The notes under the pieces are model-generated. The model was not told the DNA's origin. It did no database searches and worked only from the letters and a program-made list of their open reading frames with translations. A DNA stretch of 64,000 bases from Prevotella sp. 10(H) (GTDB lineage Bacteria; Bacteroidota; Bacteroidia; Bacteroidales; Dysgonomonadaceae), in NCBI RefSeq assembly GCF_000711235.1, contig NZ_JOMI01000007.1:806001-870000 (forward strand), in the 5' to 3' direction. Positions 26,614 to 34,031 of this stretch are shown here, in pieces. The position numbers and the translations under genes are program-made. The stretch's first letter is position 1, and each line of letters begins with the position of its first letter.

Positions 26614-27135
26614 ATGAGTACTATAAACTATGATCTGACTAAGATCAAAGCATTTATTTTTGATGTAGACGGTGTCTTATCACCAGACTCTATTCCTTTG
26701 TCTCCGGAAGGTGAGCCTATGCGTATGGTTAACATAAAAGACGGATATGCTATAAATCTGGCTGTGAAGCATGGTTATGGTGTAGCGATTATAACAGGAG
26801 GGGATACAGAAGGTGTAAGGCTTCGTTTTGCCCGTTTAGGCGTGAAGGATATATATATGAAGTCGAAAATCAAAATACGTGATTTGAACGATTATATGCA
26901 AAAAAGCGGATTTAGACCTGAAGAGATAATGTATGCAGGTGATGATATTCCTGATTATCATGTAATGCAGACGGTAGGTTTATCTGTTGCTCCGGCGGAT
27001 GCTGCGCATGAAATAAGAGCGATTGCAAAATATATTTCCCATTGCCGTGGAGGTCACGGGGTTGCACGTGATATCATAGAACAGGTATTGAAAGTGCAGG
27101 GCAACTGGATGAGTGAAGAGGCTTTTGGCTGGTAA
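26614..27135 (+). CDS. kdsC: 3-deoxy-D-manno-octulosonate 8-phosphate phosphatase (HAD, KdsC type)
   Basis: A capless HAD phosphatase of 173 residues. Motif I is [11 protein letters not shown] with both catalytic aspartates, motif II is ITGGD, and motif IV is [19 protein letters not shown], the basic [11 protein letters not shown] and the tetramer-forming hairpin are typical of KdsC. It makes Kdo for the lipid A core, in keeping with the preceding LPS permease gene. ATG 26614 is chosen because the longer frame from 26536 overlaps the permease gene and adds residues with no counterpart. It is convergent with the DUF2520 gene, only 6 bp away, with no hairpin between. Confidence 0.92.
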   Translation: MSTINYDLTKIKAFIFDVDGVLSPDSIPLSPEGEPMRMVNIKDGYAINLAVKHGYGVAIITGGDTEGVRLRFARLGVKDIYMKSKIKIRDLNDYMQKSGFRPEEIMYAGDDIPDYHVMQTVGLSVAPADAAHEIRAIAKYISHCRGGHGVARDIIEQVLKVQGNWMSEEAFGW

Positions 27136-27141
27136 TTTATA

Positions 27142-27900
27142 TTAGCTCATTCTGTGAATATCTTCGCTTATAAGCCTGTATAATTCTTTAATTTTCTCAT
27201 CTTCTATCATTTCCAGATGTTTATTGATGATGTTTTCATCAAAGCGGACAGCTGGTCCTGTCTGCGCATCTTTTGGTAAAAGTATATGTACTTTTGATGC
27301 TGTTTCGTCGATGAGTGGGAGTGCCGTTTCGAATGGAAGTCCGGCTTTTTCGAGAAACAATTTAGATAATGCGTACATATGATTCGTAAAATTACAGGCA
27401 AAAACTCCGGTAAGATGTACGTATCGTCTCTTGTCAGATGATAATTCCAATACATTTTCAGACAATTGATTTGCAACAACTTTTATTACAGAAAGGCTTT
27501 GCGAGCCAGATGCTTCAATGAATATCGGAACATTTTGCCAAACTATTTCTCTGTGTTTACTGAATGTCTGAAAAGGATATAATACAGCGTACTTCGATGT
27601 GTATTTAGCAAATATATCTAATGGCAGGCTTCCGGCAGTATGTACCCATATCCCTTTATTGGTTGGTAATTGCGACAGAATATCTTCAAGCACAGAATCT
27701 TTTACTGAAAAGATATATAAATCGGCATCATCTATTATAGCACTAATATCATTTATAGCTACAGCATTAACCTCTTTCGCAAGATAAGAAGCTGATTCTA
27801 GCGTACGACTATATACCTGTATAATATCAAATGATTTCTTATACAGTTCCTTAGCCAAATGTGTGGCTACGTTTCCTGCCCCTATAAATACTATTTTCAT
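27142..27900 (-). CDS. Rossmann-fold DUF2520 protein
   Basis: A 252-residue cytoplasmic protein. The N-terminal NAD(P)-binding motif IVFIGAGNVATHLAKEL is followed by SRTLESASYLA and FSVKD, as in ProC/F420-dependent oxidoreductase folds. The C-terminal DUF2520 domain is helical, with VHLTGVFACNFTNHMYAL and the late IDETASKVHIL. The substrate is unknown. The upstream membrane-protein gene ends within its start codon (1-bp overlap), so translation is probably coupled. Confidence 0.88.
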   Translation of the reverse strand: MKIVFIGAGNVATHLAKELYKKSFDIIQVYSRTLESASYLAKEVNAVAINDISAIIDDADLYIFSVKDSVLEDILSQLPTNKGIWVHTAGSLPLDIFAKYTSKYAVLYPFQTFSKHREIVWQNVPIFIEASGSQSLSVIKVVANQLSENVLELSSDKRRYVHLTGVFACNFTNHMYALSKLFLEKAGLPFETALPLIDETASKVHILLPKDAQTGPAVRFDENIINKHLEMIEDEKIKELYRLISEDIHRMS

Positions 27901-28238
27901 CAGTTCTTCTTTGCGGTCAATACCATTGCAATGCCTGCTATGATGAGCCCTAAAGGAACAATCAAATTGGAATAATCACTTATCCAGCCGAAGAATATAT
28001 CGGCATTCAGTATAATGCCTACTCCGAGAAAAATCCAGCCGAGTATCTTTTTAGGTTGTGTGGCAAGAAAAACGATGCCTCCGATAAGGAAGAAGGCGCC
28101 TACACTTATTAGTTTATGTCCGTAAGGTATCTGATTGAGAAAGCCTAACTTATCCAGAAGATATAATACCCCGAAAATAAGTATAGTTATCCCGTATGAT
28201 AAGCGGTCATTAGAAGCTTTATTCGAACTGGCTGCCAT
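27900..28238 (-). CDS. small four-helix membrane protein
   Basis: The product has 112 residues. After a short basic N-terminus (MAASSNKASNDRLS) there are four hydrophobic segments (about 14-30, 44-60, 66-80 and 88-106) with little loop. It resembles the LiaF/DUF5668-like small transmembrane modules, but I cannot assign a family with certainty. It sits in a minus-strand run between the nitroreductase gene (3 bp gap) and the DUF2520 gene (1-bp overlap), so it is surely translated as part of that operon. Confidence 0.75.
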   Translation of the reverse strand: MAASSNKASNDRLSYGITILIFGVLYLLDKLGFLNQIPYGHKLISVGAFFLIGGIVFLATQPKKILGWIFLGVGIILNADIFFGWISDYSNLIVPLGLIIAGIAMVLTAKKN

Positions 28239-28241
28239 AAT

Positions 28242-28790
28242 CTATTCACCTAACTGGTTAATATTAAATTTACCGATATGTATTTTCTCCCATTGCAATT
28301 TTTCCTCATCAAAAGGCGGCCGTTCCTGTGCTTTATGCCCGATAGCTATTACAGACAGTACCTGCAATTGGAGGGGGATATCCAATAAAACACGGACATA
28401 TTCGTCCGACGGAGTATCATCGGCAGTAAACCGTTCACGAATCTGCACCCAGCAACTACCCAAACCAAGGTCTTCAACCTGTAGTTGTATCATAACAGAT
28501 GCGATAGAGGTATCTTCAATCCATACATCACTAGTCATCGGATCGCCTAGTACAACAATAGCGAGAGCGCATCCGGCTATTAGTTTACTACTCGATTTTT
28601 TGCATTGAGATAGTTTCTCAAGCACTTCTTTATTTTCAACCAAAACGAACTGCCATGGATTGGCGCTTTTCGATGCCGGCGACTTGAGCGCGGCTTTCAT
28701 TATTGTTTCTACTTGTTCCGGGCTTAATGGTTCGTCTGTGAATTTGCGAGTACTGCGACGATTTGTTATCAGTTGTTGAAAATCTTTCAT
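28242..28790 (-). CDS. nitroreductase family protein
   Basis: A 182-residue FMN-dependent oxidoreductase fold. The N-terminal NRRSTRKFTDEPLSPEQVETIMKAAL carries the FMN-phosphate-binding Arg/Ser residues. Next comes SPASKSANPWQFVLV, then the DLGLGSCWVQI helix that closes the flavin site. The physiological substrate is unknown. It lies 13 bp downstream of the sugar transferase gene and 3 bp upstream of the small membrane protein gene, all in one orientation. Confidence 0.9.
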   Translation of the reverse strand: MKDFQQLITNRRSTRKFTDEPLSPEQVETIMKAALKSPASKSANPWQFVLVENKEVLEKLSQCKKSSSKLIAGCALAIVVLGDPMTSDVWIEDTSIASVMIQLQVEDLGLGSCWVQIRERFTADDTPSDEYVRVLLDIPLQLQVLSVIAIGHKAQERPPFDEEKLQWEKIHIGKFNINQLGE

Positions 28791-28803
28791 CAGAATTGTA
28801 TAA

Positions 28804-30183
28804 TTAACGCCTTGTAAGGCTTTCTATTTCGTCACCCAACTCCTGTACGCTTTTTACACCTTGCGTGCTGTTTCTGCGGAGCAGGATATTCAGGGTCTGC
28901 ATTATAAGTTTAATATCCAGAGCTAAAGAGTATCCGTTGATATAGAGCAGGTCATATTTTAGTTTATCCTGCACAGAGGTGTTGTATTTTCCCTGTACCT
29001 GTGCCAGTCCTGTTAAGCCGGCTTTTACCCTGTGACGCAAATTATATTCAGGTATCTCTTTCGAAAATTGTTCTACGAAAAAAGGTCGTTCAGGGCGTGG
29101 TCCCACAATGCTCATGTCGCCAACGAGGATATTAAATATCTGGGGTATTTCGTCCAGCCGGGTAGTTCTGAGTATATGCCCAAGTTTAGTGATGCGCTTA
29201 TCTGTATCTTGTGCCAAAACAGGACCTGATAAAGCTTCTGCATCTTCGACCATTGTCCGGAACTTATATATTTTAAATATCTTATTATCGCGGGTCACAC
29301 GTTCCTGGACGTAGAAAGCAGTTCCACCTCCGATCTTTAATGCCAGATATATAAATACAAAAGGGATAAACAATATAATTAGAGAAATGGAACTAAGGAT
29401 AACATCGATTATTCTTTTTGTAGTTTCACTTCCTTGTGATAATCCTAGCTCTCTAACATCCAGCACAGGAGAATCATCTATCTGTAAGAAATCGGAATTA
29501 AACTGCAGGATTTCTAGATTTTTGGGTTGATAGAGTACTGTATGGTCTTTTTCGATACAATAAAGAATAATCTCTTGTTTAAGGGATTCTTCCACATCTT
29601 CGGTTAAAAAAGTTATATCACAATCGTCTATAAGATCATATACTTTAGAATATCTGGGTGAACAAACATGCTTTATCCTAGACCACATACCTCTCGACTC
29701 CAAAAGCTTATAGGCAAGTGCCTGTGATTTCTCATATCCTATAACCAATACGGATTTACCTTTATTCACCCTGAAATACATCCGACTAGCAAACAGATGC
29801 CAAATTGTAATAGCAATCAACTGGAAAAGTGTACTTAAAAGTAGTATACTTCGTGGAAATGCAAATTCCCTTATAAAGAAGCTGATTGCCATTGTAATAA
29901 ACAGTAGGGAGCCTAATGCGAGGGCTACGGTATATCCTACACCAAAGAATGTAAAGTCTTTTGGCTTATCAAGTTCGTAGATATGACTTAATACAAGGTA
30001 ACTTATAATGATAAAAGGTAAACTTGACCAGAATGCATTATAGTTGAGTGTAAAATTATCGAGAGAATCTTTTAAAAGATAGAAAGATAATATATAGGAG
30101 CCGTATATAACGCTTAAATCTATAAGAGGTATAATTATTCTGTATCCCCTGTATCCGAATATCTTTTCCAAAAATTTATTCAT
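28804..30183 (-). CDS. polyprenyl-phosphate sugar-1-phosphate transferase (bacterial sugar transferase)
   Basis: A WcaJ/WbaP-type initiating enzyme of exopolysaccharide, capsule or O-antigen synthesis, 459 residues. The first ~120 residues hold four or five transmembrane helices, then a Rossmann-like CoA-binding-type region (VLVIGYEKSQALAYKLLESRG). A further helix (~260-282) precedes the catalytic domain: KIYKFRTM, LRTTRLDEIPQIFNILVGDMSIVGPRPERP and KAGLTGLAQVQGKYN, with the catalytic Asp-Glu pair in RLDEIPQ. It should load a sugar phosphate on undecaprenyl phosphate. The six glycosyltransferases near 46-53 kb may act on the same or another glycan. Confidence 0.93.
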   Translation of the reverse strand: MNKFLEKIFGYRGYRIIIPLIDLSVIYGSYILSFYLLKDSLDNFTLNYNAFWSSLPFIIISYLVLSHIYELDKPKDFTFFGVGYTVALALGSLLFITMAISFFIREFAFPRSILLLSTLFQLIAITIWHLFASRMYFRVNKGKSVLVIGYEKSQALAYKLLESRGMWSRIKHVCSPRYSKVYDLIDDCDITFLTEDVEESLKQEIILYCIEKDHTVLYQPKNLEILQFNSDFLQIDDSPVLDVRELGLSQGSETTKRIIDVILSSISLIILFIPFVFIYLALKIGGGTAFYVQERVTRDNKIFKIYKFRTMVEDAEALSGPVLAQDTDKRITKLGHILRTTRLDEIPQIFNILVGDMSIVGPRPERPFFVEQFSKEIPEYNLRHRVKAGLTGLAQVQGKYNTSVQDKLKYDLLYINGYSLALDIKLIMQTLNILLRRNSTQGVKSVQELGDEIESLTRR

Positions 30184-30216
30184 TCACTTTTACTATAGAT
30201 TCTCTACATAAATGCC

Positions 30217-32550
30217 CTATTTTTTCTTCGCTCTACCTTTAGTTTTAGTCGCTTTTTCATCAGTGGCGTTTACTATCTTCATTGCCGCTTCGAAATCGAG
30301 ACTGTCGGGAGTAGTTCCTTTTGGAATCTTAAAATTATTTTTTTTGTAAGCTATATAAGGCCCGTAACGGCCATTCAATATCTGAAGATCAGTATCTTCC
30401 GTAAAAGTCTTTATGACTTTTTCAGCATCTTTCTGCCTTTTGTCAAGAATCAACGGAATAGCATCGTCTATATCCACACTGAAAGGATCATATCCTTTTG
30501 GTAAAGATATGAATTTATTGTCGTGTTTTATATATGGGCCGAATCGTCCGGCACCCACACTCACCTCTTTACCTTCAAATTCACCTATAGAACGTGGTAA
30601 GTCGAATAATTTCAATGCTTCTTCCAACGTAATTGTGCTTATAGACTGGTTCTTTTGTAAGCCGGCAAACTGAGGTTTATCTGCATCTTCCTGTACGCCT
30701 ATCTGAGCCATAGGTCCAAATCGTCCTATTTTTACCGAAACCTGTCGGCCCGATTTAGGATCGATACCCAATATACGTTCGCCGATCTTATGATCGGTCT
30801 GCATATTGCTGGCCGATTCTACTACCGGATGAAATACCTTGTAGAACTTATCGATCATTTTTGTCCAGTTCTCTTCGCCGTCGGCTACCTGGTCAAATTC
30901 TTTTTCTACAGTAGCTGTAAAATTATAGTCGAGGATATCAGGAAAGAATTCTGTGAGGAAATCGTTGACAACGGTTCCTGTATCTGTAGGGATCAGTTTT
31001 CCTTTGTCGGCTCCTGTGATTTCAGTCTTTTCAGCATCTGAGATATTACCGTTTTTCAACGTTAATACATTATACTTGCGTTCGGTACCCTCTAAATTTG
31101 ATTTTTCTACATACTCACGGTTCTGAATCGTAGAAATTGTAGGGGCATAAGTCGACGGGCGGCCGATTCCCAGTTCTTCAAGTTTACGAACCAGTGCAGC
31201 TTCACTATATCTACTCGGACGTTGAGTGAACCTTTCAGTAGCAGTGCTTTCTTTCAGATTCATAATCTCCTGGGGTTTTACAGGAGGAAGGAGGCTGGTT
31301 TCACTGTCTGTATTTTCATCGTCGGTACCTTCCAGATAAACGTGAAGGAATCCGTCGAATTTGATGACTTCGCCTACAGCCGTAAATTTAAGGCTTGTAT
31401 TGTTCGATATTCCTATTGTTACGGTTGTTTTCTCCAGTTCGGCATCAGCCATTTGAGAAGCAATTGTTCTTTTCCAGATCAGTTCATACAATTTTTTCTC
31501 CTGAGCTGTACCTGTTGTGGTATGCTCAGAAATGTATGTAGGACGAATAGCTTCATGGGCCTCTTGCGCTCCTTTGCTCTTAGTGGAGAACTGACGTACT
31601 TTAGAATATTGCTTGCCGTAAACCGACTCAATTTCGTTTTTAGTGGTATTGATAGCCAGACCTGATAAGTTTACCGAGTCGGTACGCATATAGGTGATTT
31701 TCCCCGATTCATATAACTTTTGGGCAACCATCATAGTCATTGATACCGGAAATCCCAATTTGCGCGATGCTTCCTGCTGCAACGTAGAAGTAGTAAACGG
31801 TGCTGCAGGCGATTTCTTAACAGGCTTTGTTTCTACATCTTCAACTTTAAATGTCGCTTCTTTTAATTTCTCTAAGAGATCGAGGGCTTCTTTTTTTGTT
31901 TTCAGCCTTTTGCTCAATTCGGTTTTGATTTCGGTCGTATTACCATTATCATTTTTAGTGAATATGCCAATAACCCTGTAAGAAGCTTCTGATTTAAAAT
32001 TCTGTATTTCCCGTTCGCGTTCTACGATTAGCCTGACCGCAACCGATTGTACCCGTCCCGCAGATAGGGCCGGCTTTACCTTTCTCCAAAGTACGGGCGA
32101 TAGTTCAAATCCCACAATACGGTCGAGCACCCTTCGTGCCTGTTGCGCATCAACGAGGTTTATATCTATCTGTCTTGGATTTTCTATTGCGTGAATGATA
32201 GCATCTTTCGTTATTTCGTGAAAAGCTATTCTTTTGGTCTTATTTTCATCGAGCTTCAATGTCTTGAAAAGATGCCATGATATAGCTTCTCCTTCCCGGT
32301 CTTCATCGGAAGCGAGCCATACAGTGTCGGCTTCTTTAGCCGCTTTTTTCAGTTCATCGACTACTTTTTTCTTGTCAGCCGGAACTTCATATAATGGAGT
32401 ATAGTCGTTCTCCAAATCTATACCCAGATCTTTCTTTTTCAGGTCTCTGATATGCCCGTAACTGGACATTACTTTAAAATCTTTACCCAAAAACTTTTCT
32501 ATGGTTTTGGCTTTTGCCGGAGATTCGACGATTACTAAATTTTTTTGCAT
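30217..32550 (-). CDS. topA: DNA topoisomerase I
   Basis: A type IA topoisomerase that relaxes negative supercoils, 777 residues. The TOPRIM domain is at the start (LVIVESPAKAKTI, then SDEDREGEAI with the metal-binding acidic triad). The active-site tyrosine is in GKITYMRTDSVNLS. The RPSRYSEAALVRKLEELGIGRPSTYA segment is the conserved gate region. The C-terminus has three topoisomerase C-repeats (GRFGPMAQIG, GRFGPYIKHD, GRYGPYIAYK) and a basic tail, and no zinc fingers. I find no cysteine anywhere in the protein. The sugar transferase gene begins 33 bp after its stop. Confidence 0.96.
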   Translation of the reverse strand: MQKNLVIVESPAKAKTIEKFLGKDFKVMSSYGHIRDLKKKDLGIDLENDYTPLYEVPADKKKVVDELKKAAKEADTVWLASDEDREGEAISWHLFKTLKLDENKTKRIAFHEITKDAIIHAIENPRQIDINLVDAQQARRVLDRIVGFELSPVLWRKVKPALSAGRVQSVAVRLIVEREREIQNFKSEASYRVIGIFTKNDNGNTTEIKTELSKRLKTKKEALDLLEKLKEATFKVEDVETKPVKKSPAAPFTTSTLQQEASRKLGFPVSMTMMVAQKLYESGKITYMRTDSVNLSGLAINTTKNEIESVYGKQYSKVRQFSTKSKGAQEAHEAIRPTYISEHTTTGTAQEKKLYELIWKRTIASQMADAELEKTTVTIGISNNTSLKFTAVGEVIKFDGFLHVYLEGTDDENTDSETSLLPPVKPQEIMNLKESTATERFTQRPSRYSEAALVRKLEELGIGRPSTYAPTISTIQNREYVEKSNLEGTERKYNVLTLKNGNISDAEKTEITGADKGKLIPTDTGTVVNDFLTEFFPDILDYNFTATVEKEFDQVADGEENWTKMIDKFYKVFHPVVESASNMQTDHKIGERILGIDPKSGRQVSVKIGRFGPMAQIGVQEDADKPQFAGLQKNQSISTITLEEALKLFDLPRSIGEFEGKEVSVGAGRFGPYIKHDNKFISLPKGYDPFSVDIDDAIPLILDKRQKDAEKVIKTFTEDTDLQILNGRYGPYIAYKKNNFKIPKGTTPDSLDFEAAMKIVNATDEKATKTKGRAKKK

Positions 32551-32628
32551 CTATTAAGGCTCTTATCATTTATTTTCAGGAGAGTAAAAAAAGTATACTT
32601 TCCCAAAAGTTATTTTTCTATTGAACCG

Positions 32629-32636
32629 CAAAAGTA
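32629..32636 (-). promoter_or_regulatory. -7 element of topA
   Basis: TACTTTTG on the minus strand lies 78 bp before the ATG, giving a leader of about 70 nt. Confidence 0.5.
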
Positions 32637-32761
32637 ATGAATTTGTTTTAAAAAGCAGAATAAAAGTTTTTGAACATCAGCTTTTCTATCGGGCTTATGC
32701 GTATATTATTTAATAAATACCGACTATTTTAATTGTTAAGGCAAGTTTTGTTAAAGTATTG

Positions 32762-33844
32762 TTAAGTGAAAATAATAGGGTCGGTATCAGCTTTGAAATA
32801 AGAAAATCCTGTTTCTTCAAAATTATAACCGGATATTATCTCCTTAACAGTTAACAAAAAGGCTTCAAAATCATATACAATGAAATCAATATACGAGAAA
32901 TGGAAGCCCGTAGCACCTCCGAGGCAGTTAGCTATGCCGAAGGGACCAACTACCGCTGTTATCTTATCTTCTATATCTCCTCTGAAATTCACGACATTCT
33001 CGCGGGGTACATTTATATTCTCAAAAAACAGGAACCCGAAAATAACCCCGTTTTTCTCTGCTTCGTCAAAACAGTGGCTCTTACCATTATAGAAATCATT
33101 CAACAGTGGCATACACGAAGTGTAACCTGAAAAGATATCTTCACGTAATTTCCACCCTTCTTTATTATTTACTTCCATTCTGTATCCGCTGTATATTTCA
33201 CACGGATTTTCGAATTTTGACCAACTACAAGTCTTAATGGTATCGTCGATGAAAGATTTGAACTCTGCAATGTTTATAGGTTTGCCTTTTTGTTCTTCTC
33301 CGATGAAATCTATAAACCCGATATATTCCATTGTATATAGTTCACCTATAAACTGATCGAGGTAAATGAAGAACATGGAATAGCGCTTGCTTTCGTCTAA
33401 CTCCATAAGTGCAGGACTATAGACTTTTATATTTATTTTACTTTTGTCGTTATCTGTTTGGGGGTAAATGAGAATATCTTCATCACTCAATTCTGTACCG
33501 AACATTTTCAGAGCGTAGCCTTTTTTACCATGGGCAGGCTTAGTCGAATAAAAATTCCACTTCTTCCATAAATATTCCGGGGCATATTGGAGCCAGTAAT
33601 GAATCTGCATCAGCCGCGTGCGGTCGCCTTCAGGTGTAAGTATAAGTTCATACTTTCCTTCCGGATTAACTCCCATTTCGAAGTATACCTTGTTGAAAGC
33701 AATTTGCAGTATACTATCCACAAAATTAAGAAGTGTTTCACCTTCCACTTTATTATCCATCATTTCACGGATCTGATGTTCTTCTTCTGAAAAGGAATTC
33801 CAGAACTTCACGACTCTGTTTTTAAAAGAATCTTGCATATACAT
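32762..33844 (-). CDS. unrecognised cytoplasmic protein
   Basis: A 360-residue soluble protein with no signal, no membrane segment and no motif I can name. The N-terminal third (VKFWNSFSEEEHQIREMM, then YELILTPEGDR and WLQYAPEYLWKKWNFYSTKP) resembles a domain recurrent in Firmicutes and Bacteroidetes hypotheticals that compare an FW-x(n)-AP pattern, but I cannot attach a family name safely. The rest is rich in aromatic residues and includes GATGFHFSYIDFIVYDFEAF near the end. It is divergent from the outer-membrane barrel gene. The shared spacer holds a TAACACT double repeat, so it may be part of the proposed two-component regulon. Confidence 0.75.
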   Translation of the reverse strand: MYMQDSFKNRVVKFWNSFSEEEHQIREMMDNKVEGETLLNFVDSILQIAFNKVYFEMGVNPEGKYELILTPEGDRTRLMQIHYWLQYAPEYLWKKWNFYSTKPAHGKKGYALKMFGTELSDEDILIYPQTDNDKSKINIKVYSPALMELDESKRYSMFFIYLDQFIGELYTMEYIGFIDFIGEEQKGKPINIAEFKSFIDDTIKTCSWSKFENPCEIYSGYRMEVNNKEGWKLREDIFSGYTSCMPLLNDFYNGKSHCFDEAEKNGVIFGFLFFENINVPRENVVNFRGDIEDKITAVVGPFGIANCLGGATGFHFSYIDFIVYDFEAFLLTVKEIISGYNFEETGFSYFKADTDPIIFT

Positions 33845-33875
33845 ACTTGTTGTCTTTGTGTTATGAACCAGTAGT

Positions 33876-33883
33876 CAAAGATA
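33876..33883 (-). promoter_or_regulatory. -7 element of the unrecognised 360-aa protein gene
   Basis: TATCTTTG on the minus strand, 32 bp before the ATG at 33844. The TAACACT repeat is 62 bp further upstream. Confidence 0.5.
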
Positions 33884-33944
33884 AGTAATTAAAATTAACA
33901 TACTAACAATTGTTAAATTTTTATTTAACAATAGAAAATATCGA

Positions 33945-33961
33945 TAACACTTGGTAACACT
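33945..33961. promoter_or_regulatory. double direct repeat TAACACT-N3-TAACACT
   Basis: Copies at 33945 and 33955 have a 10-bp period and lie between two divergent genes. On the minus strand the six bases after the repeat (TCGATA) and the next four (TTTT) match the layout at 12004-12040 and 40153-40179. On the plus strand the repeat lies 41 bp before the -7 box of the barrel gene. Confidence 0.6.
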
Positions 33962-34001
33962 AAATAGCTATAAGGAAACATTCTTTACTTTGAAAAGTGG
34001 C

Positions 34002-34009
34002 TAAATTTG
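34002..34009 (+). promoter_or_regulatory. -7 element of the outer-membrane barrel gene
   Basis: TAAATTTG ends 22 bp before the ATG at 34032. No good -33 is visible, as expected for an activator-dependent promoter. Confidence 0.5.
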
Positions 34010-34031
34010 TGATATAAGCCATTTCATTATT

